The notes beneath the pieces are model-generated. The model was not told the DNA's origin, did no database searches, and saw only the letters and a list, made by a program, of their open reading frames with translations. A DNA stretch of 64,000 nt. It comes from Paraflavitalea devenefica (GTDB lineage Bacteria > Bacteroidota > Bacteroidia > Chitinophagales > Chitinophagaceae). Below, piece after piece: positions 20,742-29,741 of this stretch (positions are counted from its first letter, which is position 1; each line of letters opens with the position of its first letter). Position numbers and translations under genes: made by a program. Location: NCBI RefSeq assembly GCF_011759375.1, contig NZ_JAARML010000009.1, positions 62,001 through 126,000 of the forward strand, given 5' to 3'.

Positions 20742-21710
20742 ATGCCAAGATTTAAAATTCACCACGTTACCAGGTATAGCTATGAGGTGCCTGTTGTGGA
20801 TAGTGCTAACCAGATTATGTTATTCCCGCTTGAAGATGTGTACCAGGATGTACTGAAACACGATCTGATGATTACCGGTGAACCGGTCCTAGACCTGTAC
20901 CATGATTATTATGGCAATAAGGTAGGCTCCTTTATGTATACAGCTTCCCATAAGGAGCTGGTCATCGATGCGCGGATGGAAGTGGTGACCCATAAAAGAA
21001 CACTTCCTGTAGAAACGGCCGCCAAAGAAGACCAATGGAATAACCTGCTTTCCCTGGCTTATGATATTCCCTATATTGATTTCCTGAAGCAGGAAAAGTT
21101 CAATGCCTTATCAGCAGTGCAGGCTATTGCCAATGCTGCTGAAAGCAGGCAGGTGACGGTATTGAAAGCAGCCAATTTGCTGAATGATTATGTGTATACC
21201 AATTTCCAATACATAAAAGGTGTGACGACGGTAGAAACCACCCTCGATGAAATATGGCAATTGAAGGCGGGCGTTTGCCAGGACTTCGCACACATCCTGC
21301 TGGCTATGCTGCGCATGATTGATATCCCCGCGCGTTATGTAAGTGGCTATGTGTGTCCCAACCGCAATGGCATGCGGGGTGAAGGTGCTACCCATGCCTG
21401 GGTGGAGGCCTATATTCCTTTTTATGGATGGCTGGGCTTTGATCCTACCAATAACTGTATCGCCAATGAGCTGCACGTACGACTGGCAGTAGGCAGAAGC
21501 TTTATGGATTGCTCACCTGTAAAAGGGACTTATAAAGGAACAGCCAATCACCGCCTGGATGTAGGCGTCTCTGTGGCTTATGAGGATGGTGTTACACAAA
21601 ATGATGCGGCTACTGTACTTACACCACAACCTGTGGCGCCCACCAATGGGGAACCTAAGAACTCCTGGCGCCAGCATATGGAGATGATGCAGCAGCAACA
21701 ACAGCAATAA
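20742..21710 (+). CDS. Transglutaminase-like cysteine peptidase
   Basis: A 322-residue protein with an N-terminal beta-rich domain (YSYEVPVVDSANQIMLFP), the transglutaminase-core cysteine in KAGVCQDFAHILLAMLR (about residue 182), and the catalytic His and Asp in THAWVEAYIPFYGWLGFDPT (about 220-240). It is expected to cleave or form amide bonds in the peptide handled by the two preceding genes. No signal peptide is visible, so action in the cytoplasm is likely. The C-terminus ends in a low-complexity MMQQQQQQ run coded by CAG/CAA repeats. Confidence 0.9.
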   Translation: MPRFKIHHVTRYSYEVPVVDSANQIMLFPLEDVYQDVLKHDLMITGEPVLDLYHDYYGNKVGSFMYTASHKELVIDARMEVVTHKRTLPVETAAKEDQWNNLLSLAYDIPYIDFLKQEKFNALSAVQAIANAAESRQVTVLKAANLLNDYVYTNFQYIKGVTTVETTLDEIWQLKAGVCQDFAHILLAMLRMIDIPARYVSGYVCPNRNGMRGEGATHAWVEAYIPFYGWLGFDPTNNCIANELHVRLAVGRSFMDCSPVKGTYKGTANHRLDVGVSVAYEDGVTQNDAATVLTPQPVAPTNGEPKNSWRQHMEMMQQQQQQ

Positions 21711-21713
21711 AAG

Positions 21714-21742
21714 GCGAGTGGTAAATGGGAAGTGGCGAGTGG
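21714..21742. repeat. GAGTGGTA-type intergenic mini-repeat, copy 1
   Basis: GGCGAGTGGTAAATGGGAAG followed by TGGCGAGTGGG. Near-identical strings occur at 40489-40515 and 61607-61634, always just behind a gene. It is a degenerate tandem of an 8-9-base unit. Confidence 0.6.
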
Positions 21743-21812
21743 GCCTTGGGTGTAGCTTGCTGGCTATTGGCATTTCCTACTAGCTACTAGCCTTTCACCA
21801 CTAACTTTTGTA

Positions 21813-23069
21813 CTATACCAGGTACCCAAACAGGTTATCATTCTTATTCAGCTCCGTGTAGTTGATATGGTACTTATTCATATTGCGGAGCAGCACTTCA
21901 TAATCTTCCCGGGATTGTAATTCTACGCCTACCAGCGCAGGACCGGTTTCTTTGTTGTGCTTTTGCATGTATTCAAAGCGGGTAATATCATCGTTTGGTC
22001 CCAGTACATGGTTCACAAACTCTTTGAGCGCTCCGGGGCGTTGTGCAAAACGCACCAGGAAGTAATGTTTCAATCCTTCGTATTGCAGACTGCGCTCTTT
22101 GATCTCCTGCATACGGTCAATGTCATTGTTGCTGCCACTTACAATGCATACGATGTTCTTTCCTTTGATGGCACCGGCATAATCATCCAGGGCGGCAATA
22201 GATAAGGCGCCGGCAGGCTCTACCACAATGGCGTCTTCATTGTATAGTTTCAGGATGGTGGAACAGATCTTGCCTTCCGGCACGAGGTGCATATCGTCCA
22301 GCACTTCTTTACAGATAGCGAATGTGAGGTCCCCTACCCGCTTCACGGCGGCGCCATCCACAAACCGTTCTATGTTTTCCAATGTTACCGGCTGTCCTGC
22401 TTCCAATGCTCTTTTCATAGAAGGAGCGCCTTCCGGCTCCAGTCCTATGATCTTGGTGCGGGGTGAATAGGTTTTAAAATAGGAACCGACACCGGCACTG
22501 AGTCCGCCGCCACCTACAGGAACAAATACATAATCAATGTCAGACAGTTCTTCCAGTATCTCTACAGCTACCGTACCCTGCCCTTCAATGATGCGGAGAT
22601 CATCAAAAGGAGGAATAAAGGTCATGCCCTGCTTTTCCGTGTACGCTTTGGCAGCAATGGCACAATCATCAAAAGTATCGCCTACCAATACTACTTCAAT
22701 GTAATCTTCGCCAAACATCCGGGTTTGCTTCACCTTCTGGTTGGGTGTAATGATGGGCATGAATACCACCCCCTTCACCCCTAATTTTTTACAGGAGAAA
22801 GCAAAGCCCTGTGCATGATTGCCTGCACTGGCGCATACCACTCCCTTCTGGAGTTGTTCTGCCGGCAGGCTGCTCATCATGTTGTAAGCGCCGCGCAGCT
22901 TATAGGAGCGTACTACCTGCAGGTCCTCCCGCTTCAGGTACACATTACAGCCGTATTTACGGGAAAGGGACTGGTTAAGTATCAGGGGTGTTTTGGTCAC
23001 CACTTTCTTTAACCGTAGGGCCGCTTTATGAAATTCAAGTTCTGTAGTATGGGACGCAGGTAAGCTCAT
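21813..23069 (-). CDS. ilvA: Threonine ammonia-lyase (threonine deaminase)
   Basis: PLP enzyme producing 2-oxobutanoate from threonine, the committed step to isoleucine. The 418-residue protein starts MSLPASHTTELEF; an upstream TTG-type extension is rejected. The PLP lysine lies in LQVVRSYKLRGAYNMM (about residue 55) and the phosphate loop in CASAGNHAQG (about 82). A glycine-rich PVGGGGLSAG follows at about 180. One C-terminal ACT-like domain (HYFLVRFAQRPGALKEF) is present, so allosteric control by branched-chain amino acids is expected. It is the last gene of the ilv operon and separated from ilvC by a hairpin. Confidence 0.95.
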   Translation of the reverse strand: MSLPASHTTELEFHKAALRLKKVVTKTPLILNQSLSRKYGCNVYLKREDLQVVRSYKLRGAYNMMSSLPAEQLQKGVVCASAGNHAQGFAFSCKKLGVKGVVFMPIITPNQKVKQTRMFGEDYIEVVLVGDTFDDCAIAAKAYTEKQGMTFIPPFDDLRIIEGQGTVAVEILEELSDIDYVFVPVGGGGLSAGVGSYFKTYSPRTKIIGLEPEGAPSMKRALEAGQPVTLENIERFVDGAAVKRVGDLTFAICKEVLDDMHLVPEGKICSTILKLYNEDAIVVEPAGALSIAALDDYAGAIKGKNIVCIVSGSNNDIDRMQEIKERSLQYEGLKHYFLVRFAQRPGALKEFVNHVLGPNDDITRFEYMQKHNKETGPALVGVELQSREDYEVLLRNMNKYHINYTELNKNDNLFGYLV

Positions 23070-23093
23070 ATTGTTTTGTAGTATGCAGAGACA

Positions 23094-23132
23094 CAAAGGC
23101 GCAAAGAGAAACAGATGAACTTTGCGCCTTTG
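23094..23132. repeat. Inverted repeat between ilvC and ilvA
   Basis: CAAAGGCGCAAAG (23094-23106) is mirrored as CTTTGCGCCTTTG (23120-23132) with a 13-base loop. There is no T-run. In the transcript it would form a 13-pair hairpin just ahead of ilvA and may set relative mRNA stability. Confidence 0.7.
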
Positions 23133-23152
23133 ATGTCTTGCAGTATGATTAA

Positions 23153-24235
23153 TTAAGCTACTCCGGCAGCTTTCTTGGCAGGTTGTGCAGCCTGGTTTTC
23201 AGGACGCAGGCTTCTTACTGTTTTACCAGCTTGCCACATTTCACTGTCGCGCAGTTCTTTCAGTTCCACTTCCAGCTTTTCACGGTAGTCGGGCTGACTG
23301 TTGGAATCAATAGAACGCTGGCTTTCTTTACCGGCAGCCACACTTTCATACAGTTCAGTGAATACAGGCAAAGTAGCGTCGCGGAACTTCTTCCACCAAT
23401 CCAGCGCACCACGCTGTGCAGTAGTAGAACAGTTGGCATACATCCAGTCCATACCATTTTCTGCTACCAGCGGCATGAGGGATTGTGTCAACTCTTCCAC
23501 TGTTTCGTTGAATGCTTCAGAAGGCGTATGGCCTTTCTTACGCAGTACTTCGTATTGAGCAGCGAAGATACCCTGGATTGCCCCCATGAGGGTACCCCTT
23601 TCACCGGTAAGGTCGGAGTATACTTCTTTCTTGAAATCAGTTTCAAACAGGTAACCGCTACCTACAGCAATACCCAGGGCAACAACCCTTTCTTTGGCTT
23701 TACCGGTAGCATCCTGGAAGATAGCATAGCTACTGTTGAGGCCACGGCCCTGCAGGAACATGCGACGCAGAGAAGTACCGGAACCTTTGGGAGCTACCAG
23801 GAATACGTCTACATCCTTGGGAGGAACGATGCCTGTCTGCTCATTGAAGGTGATACCAAAGCCATGAGAGAAGTACAGGGCTTTGCCGGGTGTAAGGTGC
23901 TTTTGTACAGTAGGCCACAGTTGGATCTGGGCAGCATCACTCAGCAGGTAGCAGATGATGGTGCCACGTTGCAAAGCCTCTTCTATTTCAAACAATGTTT
24001 CGCCGGGCACAAATCCATCACGCACCGCTTTATCCCATGTCTTGGAATTCTTACGTTGCCCAACGATTACGTTGATGCCATTATCTTTTTGGTTCAGCGC
24101 CTGGCCGGGACCTTGTACACCGTAGCCAATTACTGCCACTACTTCATTTTTCAATACAGCTTGCGCTTTGGCCAGTGGGAACTCTTCACGGGTTACTACG
24201 TTTTCTTCCACACCGCCGAAATTTAACTTTGCCAT
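23153..24235 (-). CDS. ilvC: Ketol-acid reductoisomerase
   Basis: Isomerises and reduces acetolactate or acetohydroxybutyrate using NADPH. The 360-residue protein carries the nucleotide loop VAVIGYGVQGPGQALN (about residue 34) with VIVGQRKNSKTW as specificity loop. Downstream lie FLVAPKGSG and the metal-binding block DLTGERGTLMGAIQGIF (about 205). The C-terminal knotted domain includes ANCSTTAQRGALDW. It is slightly longer than the common 330-residue class I enzyme because of a C-terminal tail rich in Glu, Lys and Ala. Fifth gene of the ilv operon. Confidence 0.96.
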   Translation of the reverse strand: MAKLNFGGVEENVVTREEFPLAKAQAVLKNEVVAVIGYGVQGPGQALNQKDNGINVIVGQRKNSKTWDKAVRDGFVPGETLFEIEEALQRGTIICYLLSDAAQIQLWPTVQKHLTPGKALYFSHGFGITFNEQTGIVPPKDVDVFLVAPKGSGTSLRRMFLQGRGLNSSYAIFQDATGKAKERVVALGIAVGSGYLFETDFKKEVYSDLTGERGTLMGAIQGIFAAQYEVLRKKGHTPSEAFNETVEELTQSLMPLVAENGMDWMYANCSTTAQRGALDWWKKFRDATLPVFTELYESVAAGKESQRSIDSNSQPDYREKLEVELKELRDSEMWQAGKTVRSLRPENQAAQPAKKAAGVA

Positions 24236-24317
24236 CTTTTAATGTTTATGGTTTTTAGTTTTTTGTTTCTGGTTGGGCGACCCAACAAACGACTTTATAA
24301 TGATGATTGTTTCCGAA

Positions 24318-24908
24318 TTACATGGTGAACACTTCATCCTGCTTATCCAGGAATTCATTTTCTATCACCTCTTCGCTTGGCTCTGTTTGTTCAAACTCCT
24401 TCAGCTTTTCATGGAAACCGCTGCTGGCTTTAATGATGGCCACACGGGCGCTACGTACGAACTCTATCAGTCCGTAAGGCTCCAGTACGGCAATCAGTTT
24501 ATCGGTTTCTTCACGCTGACCAGTGGTTTCAAAGACGGTATAGTCTTTACGGATCACTACCGCCCGGGCGCCATACTCACGCAATAACCTTTCCACTTTT
24601 ACCTTTTCGGCGATCTCATCGGTAGGCACTTTGTACATGGCCAACTCTTGCCAAACGATCTCTTCATTGGTATTGTAGTAGGCTTTCAGTACCTCTACCT
24701 GCTTTTCGATCTGGCGGGCCAGCTTTCTCACCACATCCTCTGTTTCATTGATCACAATGGTAAAGCGGTGAATACCTTCCACTTCACTGGGTGAGGTATT
24801 GAGGCTTTCAATGTTGATCTTACGGCGTGAGAACATGATGGCAATACGGTTCAGTAAACCGATCTGGTTCTCTGTGTATACCGTTACTGTAAACTCCTGC
24901 TTTGACAT
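24318..24908 (-). CDS. ilvN: Acetolactate synthase small (regulatory) subunit
   Basis: ACT-domain subunit that confers valine feedback on IlvB. The N-terminal ACT motif reads VTVYTENQIGLLNRIAIMFS (about residue 8-27), followed by INIESLNTSPSEVEGIHRFT. A second ACT-like domain covers the rest. At 196 residues it is longer than the minimal 85-160-residue forms because of the C-terminal extension. Gap to ilvB is 30 bases. Confidence 0.94.
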   Translation of the reverse strand: MSKQEFTVTVYTENQIGLLNRIAIMFSRRKINIESLNTSPSEVEGIHRFTIVINETEDVVRKLARQIEKQVEVLKAYYNTNEEIVWQELAMYKVPTDEIAEKVKVERLLREYGARAVVIRKDYTVFETTGQREETDKLIAVLEPYGLIEFVRSARVAIIKASSGFHEKLKEFEQTEPSEEVIENEFLDKQDEVFTM

Positions 24909-24938
24909 ATCGCTATTTTTATACGGATAATGTTATTG

Positions 24939-26681
24939 TTATTTCAACCTGATCTCTGCTACACTGCATCCCTGCGGCACCATGGGGAATACGTTGTTTT
25001 CCTTTCCTACCATTACTTCCAGCAGGTAGGCTCCTTTGTGCTCCAGCATTTGCTGTAAGCCGGCTTTCAGTTTATCCCTTTGGGAAATACTGTTGCCTTC
25101 AATACGATAACCTTTAGCTACCTGTACAAAATCGGGGCTGGCAATATCCACAAAGGAGTAACGCTTGTCGTGGAAGAGTTGCTGCCACTGGCGCACCATA
25201 CCCAGGAACTGGTTGTTGAGGATGAGTATTTTTACATTTACTTCACTTTGCATGATGGTGCCCAACTCCTGCAGGGTCATCTGGAATCCGCCATCACCGA
25301 TGATCGCAACTACCGTTCTGTCGGGTGCTCCAAACTTGGCGCCGATAGCAGCGGGTAAAGCAAAGCCCATGGTACCCAGACCACCAGAAGTAACATTGCT
25401 CTTGGACTGGTTGAACTTAGCATAACGGCAGGCCACCATCTGGTGCTGACCTACGTCTGTAACGATCACCGCATCTCCACCAGTTAATTCATTCAGTATT
25501 TTGATCACCTCTCCCATGGTCAGTTGTTCCGACGTAGGGTTCAGTTCAGGATTGATACAGGTTTCTTCTTCCTGTTGCTGGAATTCACGGAATTTCTGCA
25601 GCCACTGGGGATATACTTTGGGCGCTATCAGTTCCGTGAGCAAGGGCAATGTTTCTTTACAATCGCCCCATACCGGTACAGTAGATTTAACGTTTTTATC
25701 AATCTCCGAGGGGTCAATATCCAGGTGAATGACTTTGGCCTGCTTGGCATATTTATCCAGCCTGCCGGTAACACGGTCATCGAAACGCATACCGATGGCA
25801 ATAAGTACATCGCATTCGTTGGTCAATACGTTGGGACCATAATTACCATGCATGCCCAGCATACCTACCGCCAGCGGATGGTCAGTAGGGATAGCGCTCT
25901 CACCCATGATGGTCCAGGCAGCAGGAATACCGGATTTCTCCAGGAACTTTTTGAATTCCGTTTCTGCTTTACCCAGGATTACGCCCTGTCCAAAGATCAC
26001 GAATGGCTTCTCGGCTTCATTGATGAGTTTGGCAGCCTGCTCTACATACTCTTTACGTACGATGGGCTTGGGACGATAGCTGCGGATATGGTTGCACTTT
26101 TCATAGCCTGCATAGTCAAACTTTTGCAACTGTGCATTCTTGGTAATATCAATCAATACCGGGCCGGGCCTGCCGCTGTTGGCAATGTAAAAGGCTTTGG
26201 CCAGTACGGCGGGAATTTCAGTAGCATCTGTTACCTGGTAATTCCATTTGGTAACCGGTGTGGTAATGTTGATCACATCGGTTTCCTGGAAGGCATCGGT
26301 ACCCAGCAGGTGTGCAAATACCTGACCGGTGATACAAACCAGTGGCGTACTATCAATCATGGCGTCTGCCAGTCCTGTCACCAGGTTAGTAGCACCAGGG
26401 CCGCTGGTAGCAAAGACTACCCCTGTACGGCCGGAGGTACGGGCATATCCCTGTGCAGCATGGATACCACCCTGCTCATGACGGACCAGTATATGTTTCA
26501 GTTTTTGCTGGTAATCATACAAGGCATCATAGATAGGCATGATAGCGCCGCCGGGATAACCAAAGATGGTGTCCACACCTTCCGCAATAAAGGCTTCCAA
26601 CACAGCAACAGACCCACTGATATTGGTAGTCTTGCTTTGTGGCTGGTTCTTTTTGGGCGCCATTTCGATTGTACTGCTCAT
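24939..26681 (-). CDS. ilvB: Acetolactate synthase large subunit
   Basis: ThDP-dependent condensation of pyruvate to acetolactate or acetohydroxybutyrate. The 580-residue chain has the N-terminal GYPGGAIMPIYDALYD with the catalytic Glu in RHEQGGIHAAQGYARTSG, and the ThDP/Mg motif IGDGGFQMTLQELGTI with downstream LNNQFLGMVRQWQ (about residue 470-500). Length and domain order are typical. Third gene of the ilv operon. Confidence 0.97.
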   Translation of the reverse strand: MSSTIEMAPKKNQPQSKTTNISGSVAVLEAFIAEGVDTIFGYPGGAIMPIYDALYDYQQKLKHILVRHEQGGIHAAQGYARTSGRTGVVFATSGPGATNLVTGLADAMIDSTPLVCITGQVFAHLLGTDAFQETDVINITTPVTKWNYQVTDATEIPAVLAKAFYIANSGRPGPVLIDITKNAQLQKFDYAGYEKCNHIRSYRPKPIVRKEYVEQAAKLINEAEKPFVIFGQGVILGKAETEFKKFLEKSGIPAAWTIMGESAIPTDHPLAVGMLGMHGNYGPNVLTNECDVLIAIGMRFDDRVTGRLDKYAKQAKVIHLDIDPSEIDKNVKSTVPVWGDCKETLPLLTELIAPKVYPQWLQKFREFQQQEEETCINPELNPTSEQLTMGEVIKILNELTGGDAVIVTDVGQHQMVACRYAKFNQSKSNVTSGGLGTMGFALPAAIGAKFGAPDRTVVAIIGDGGFQMTLQELGTIMQSEVNVKILILNNQFLGMVRQWQQLFHDKRYSFVDIASPDFVQVAKGYRIEGNSISQRDKLKAGLQQMLEHKGAYLLEVMVGKENNVFPMVPQGCSVAEIRLK

Positions 26682-26736
26682 ATAATTTCTTTTAAGGTTC
26701 GGTTCTTATGAATGTTCAATGCTCAATATTCATTAA

Positions 26737-28419
26737 TTAATTCTCGTCAGTTACACAACCCTCAGAGGCATCCTTTACGCTCCGGGCGTATTTGTACAGG
26801 AGGCCCTTGGTGGCTTTCAGGGCAGGTTGTTTCCACTTAGCCCTGCGTTCGGCAATCACCTGATCAGCTACTTTCAGCACAATGGTATTTTTGGTGGCAT
26901 CCAGCTCAATGATATCATTGTCCTGTACCAGGGCGATCAATCCACCTTCATACGCCTCAGGGGTAATATGACCTACCACGAAGCCGTGGGTACCACCGCT
27001 GAAACGGCCATCGGTGATGAGTGCAATGCTTTTACCCAAACCAGCGCCTATGATGGCAGAGGTAGGTTTCAGCATCTCAGGCATACCGGGAGCACCTTTC
27101 GGCCCTACGTTACGGATAACTACGACATCACCGGCCTTGATCTTACCGGTATTGATACCATTGATGAGCTCAAACTCACCATCAAATACACGGGCCGGGC
27201 CTTCAAATCTTTCTCCTTCCTTACCGCTGATCTTGGCTACACTACCTTTCTCGGCCAGGTTACCATAGAGTATTTGTAAATGCCCTGTTGCTTTGATAGG
27301 CGTTTCGAGGGGAAGGATGATCTTCTGTTGATTGAAATCCAGATCGGGTGCATCGGCTAAGTTCTCAGCCAGTGTTTTACCGGTTACGGTAAGACAATCA
27401 CCATGCAGCAATCCTTTCTTCAATAAGTATTTCATCACAGCAGGCACGCCGCCATATTGGTGCAGGTCCTGCATGAGGTATTTACCGCTGGGTTTGAAAT
27501 CGGCCAGTACCGGTATCTTATTGCTGATGGCCTGGAAATCATCTTGCGTAAGAGGAACATCCACGCTCTTGGCCATGGCGATGAGGTGCAGTACAGCATT
27601 GGTGCTTCCACCCAGGATCATGATCACTGTGATGGCATTCTCAAAAGCCTTGCGCGTCATGATGTCGCGGGGCTTGATATCTTTTTCCAGCAGCAGGCGG
27701 ATGGCCTTGCCTGCTTCCAGACATTCTTTTTGTTTGTCCTCGCTCAGAGCAGGATTGGAAGAAGAGTACGGCAGGCTCATACCCAATGCTTCAATAGCAG
27801 AAGCCATGGTATTGGCCGTGTACATACCGCCGCAGGCGCCTGCACCGGGACAGGAATTACGTACAATGCCTTTGAAGTCTTCCTCAGACAAAGTGCCGGC
27901 AATTTTTTGGCCCAGCGCTTCAAAAGAAGAAACAATATTCAGGTCCTGGCCTTTGTAGTGACCGGGAGCAATAGTACCACCGTATACCATGATGGCCGGG
28001 CGGTTTAAACGTCCCATGGCAATAACAGAGCCGGGCATGTTCTTATCACAACCAGGCAATGCAATGACGCCATCGTAATATTGTGCGCCGCATACGGCTT
28101 CAATAGAATCGGCGATGATATCGCGGCTCACCAGGGAGTAACGCATACCTTCGGTCCCGTTGCTGATACCATCACTTACACCAATGGTATTAAAGATCAG
28201 TCCTACCAGCTCATTGTCCCATACACCCTGCTTTACTACTTTGGCCAGGTCATTCAGGTGCATGTTGCAGGTGTTGCCATCATACCCCATGCTCACGACA
28301 CCTACCTGTGCTTTTTTCAGGTCATCCTCTGTTAAACCAATACCATACAGCATGGCCTGGGCAGCAGGCTGCGTTACATCCTGCGTAATCGTCTTTGAAT
28401 ATTTGTTTAATTCTTTCAT
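26737..28419 (-). CDS. ilvD: Dihydroxy-acid dehydratase
   Basis: Iron-sulfur enzyme that dehydrates dihydroxy-acids to 2-oxo acids. The 560-residue protein carries the cluster cysteines in [18 protein letters not shown] (about residue 118) and [20 protein letters not shown] (about 190), plus the C-terminal [21 protein letters not shown]. Length matches the family. Second gene of the ilv operon, 35 bases after ilvE. Confidence 0.97.
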   Translation of the reverse strand: MKELNKYSKTITQDVTQPAAQAMLYGIGLTEDDLKKAQVGVVSMGYDGNTCNMHLNDLAKVVKQGVWDNELVGLIFNTIGVSDGISNGTEGMRYSLVSRDIIADSIEAVCGAQYYDGVIALPGCDKNMPGSVIAMGRLNRPAIMVYGGTIAPGHYKGQDLNIVSSFEALGQKIAGTLSEEDFKGIVRNSCPGAGACGGMYTANTMASAIEALGMSLPYSSSNPALSEDKQKECLEAGKAIRLLLEKDIKPRDIMTRKAFENAITVIMILGGSTNAVLHLIAMAKSVDVPLTQDDFQAISNKIPVLADFKPSGKYLMQDLHQYGGVPAVMKYLLKKGLLHGDCLTVTGKTLAENLADAPDLDFNQQKIILPLETPIKATGHLQILYGNLAEKGSVAKISGKEGERFEGPARVFDGEFELINGINTGKIKAGDVVVIRNVGPKGAPGMPEMLKPTSAIIGAGLGKSIALITDGRFSGGTHGFVVGHITPEAYEGGLIALVQDNDIIELDATKNTIVLKVADQVIAERRAKWKQPALKATKGLLYKYARSVKDASEGCVTDEN

Positions 28420-28454
28420 ACTGATCCTTGATGAACTATAGTTATTGTTTATGC

Positions 28455-29402
28455 TTATGATCTTTCTGCTATGGCTTCTTTACTCTTCAACCCTTTATTG
28501 GCTCCATTGAGTCTTTCCGGCGCCAGCGGTTGTTCAGTTACCCGGTCTTTATAAGCCTGTTGCAGTACCCTACCCAGGCTCTTATTCCAATCGAGCGGGA
28601 ATTTTGTTTCATCCAATGATTCCCAGCCAATCACCTCAGCAGCCGTGCCACAGAAGAAAGCAGCATCAGCCTGCTTCAACTGCTCAATGGTGAATTGCCC
28701 TTCTGCCACATTTATATTCAATTCAGCACACAATTCAATGACCGTAGCCCTGGTGATGCCCGGTAATATATTGCCCAAGGAGGGCGTATAGAGCACACCA
28801 TCTTTTTCGAAGAACATGTTGGCGCCCGGACCTTCTGCGATAAAGCCATTCATATCGGTCAGCAAGGCTTCATCATATCCTTTGGCCTTGGCATCCTGGC
28901 TGGCCAGGATAGAGTTCACATAATGACCGCAGGCCTTGGCTTCTATTTTAAAACCGGCAGGATTGGGACGCTGAAACGGAGAGCTCAATACCCGCAACAG
29001 CTTATCGCCTAAGAATTTCCCCATCTCCCACACCTCAATCACAATGTTGGATTCGGTATTGAGGTTGAAGCTCATATTGGCAGGTCCATATACCAGCGGA
29101 CGGATATACGCATCCTGCAGGTTATTTTGACGTAACACTTCATAGGTAGCATCAATCAGGTCTACCGCATGCCAGTCGTAAGGCATATTCATTGCTTCGG
29201 CAGAATTCTTTAAGCGATCATAATGCTCCACCGCTTTAAAGATCCTGGTATGGCCATCCACTGTTTTATAGGAACGAATGCCTTCAAATACGCCCAGACC
29301 ATAATGCATTGTCTGACCATACAGGTCTACCTTAGCCTCCGTGGCTTTCACATATTTTCCATTGTGGTAAACAATGGTGTTCTCGTTGTAATACGATGCC
29401 AT
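28455..29402 (-). CDS. ilvE: Branched-chain amino acid aminotransferase (class IV)
   Basis: PLP enzyme interconverting Leu, Ile, Val with their oxo acids. The 315-residue protein starts [18 protein letters not shown]; an upstream TTG extension is rejected. [19 protein letters not shown] and [20 protein letters not shown], which holds the likely PLP lysine, are class IV motifs, as is [19 protein letters not shown]. It is the first structural gene after the Ile/Val leader region; its start is only 34 bases past the attenuator terminator. Confidence 0.95.
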   Translation of the reverse strand: MASYYNENTIVYHNGKYVKATEAKVDLYGQTMHYGLGVFEGIRSYKTVDGHTRIFKAVEHYDRLKNSAEAMNMPYDWHAVDLIDATYEVLRQNNLQDAYIRPLVYGPANMSFNLNTESNIVIEVWEMGKFLGDKLLRVLSSPFQRPNPAGFKIEAKACGHYVNSILASQDAKAKGYDEALLTDMNGFIAEGPGANMFFEKDGVLYTPSLGNILPGITRATVIELCAELNINVAEGQFTIEQLKQADAAFFCGTAAEVIGWESLDETKFPLDWNKSLGRVLQQAYKDRVTEQPLAPERLNGANKGLKSKEAIAERS

Positions 29403-29435
29403 AATTCGCAAGTTTTTAAAGCTTTACAGCGGGTG

Positions 29436-29470
29436 AAACAAAAAAGAAACCCGCCTCTTTGGAGGCGGGT
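29436..29470 (-). terminator. Attenuator terminator of the ilv operon
   Basis: On the minus strand ACCCGCCTC (29470-29462), loop CAAA, GAGGCGGGT (29457-29449), then TTCTTTTTTG. The nine-pair GC-rich stem with T-run lies between the leader-peptide stop and ilvE. Its 5' arm can also pair with 29510-29517, giving mutually exclusive structures. Confidence 0.9.
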
Positions 29471-29502
29471 CGCTTTGTATTTTTAACTGTTTTAATTATA
29501 CG

Positions 29503-29604
29503 TTAAACACCACCTCCGTTTGATGCAGGAATAATAATGACCACCACCACAATAATTATTGCAGTAATCACAGAAAGGACATTATTTGTTCCGCTTTTCA
29601 ACAT
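29503..29604 (-). CDS. ilvL: Ile/Val-rich leader peptide of the ilv operon
   Basis: A 33-codon frame from ATG at 29604 to TAA at 29503. It starts MLKSGTNNVLSVITA and continues with the run IIIVVVVIII, then PASNGGGV. In total 16 of 33 codons are Ile or Val. Placement is right for ribosome-mediated attenuation: the hydrophobic run is followed by the antiterminator arm, the stop, and a terminator ahead of ilvEDBNCA. The reverse strand of the same bases reads MTTTTIIIAVITE and can mislead; only the minus strand has cognate genes downstream. Confidence 0.9.
   Translation of the reverse strand: MLKSGTNNVLSVITAIIIVVVVIIIPASNGGGV
29510..29517 (-). promoter_or_regulatory. Antiterminator arm in the ilv leader
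   Basis: GGAGGTGG on the minus strand, within the last Gly codons of the leader peptide, is complementary (one G-U pair) to CCGCCTCC at 29468-29461, the 5' arm of the terminator. A ribosome stalled on the Ile/Val run leaves it free and prevents termination; one at the stop codon covers it and lets the terminator form. Confidence 0.8.
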
Positions 29605-29622
29605 AGAAGGAATGATGCACTG

Positions 29623-29630
29623 CGAATATA
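29623..29630 (-). promoter_or_regulatory. Possible -7 box of the ilv leader transcript
   Basis: TATATTCG on the minus strand differs at one base from TAnnTTTG and lies 26 bases ahead of the leader ATG. No convincing -33 box was found, so this is tentative. Read-through from leuB is the alternative. Confidence 0.35.
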
Positions 29631-29683
29631 CACCCCCTGTTTCAAAAAAAGAACTACAGCAAGCAACTTTATTTTGGAAGACC

Positions 29684-29741
29684 GAAGTCGGAAGTCTGAG
29701 GTCAGAAGAACCTGTATTTCAGACTTCCGACCTCAGACTTC
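29684..29741. repeat. Inverted mini-repeat at the 3' end of leuB
   Basis: GAAGTCTGAGGTC (29691-29703) is mirrored as GACCTCAGACTTC (29729-29741). A second pairing, GGAAGTCTGA with TCAGACTTCC, overlaps it. The right arm touches the leuB stop codon. It lacks a T-run, so it is more likely a palindromic intergenic repeat than a terminator. Confidence 0.65.

Noticed and set aside
23183-24226. 347-codon plus-strand frame opposite ilvC
   Set aside because: Antisense shadow of ilvC with Cys/His/Phe-rich composition and no known pattern.
25524-26711. 395-codon plus-strand frame opposite ilvB
   Set aside because: Shadow of a highly conserved gene; no recognisable domain, start context or operon partner.
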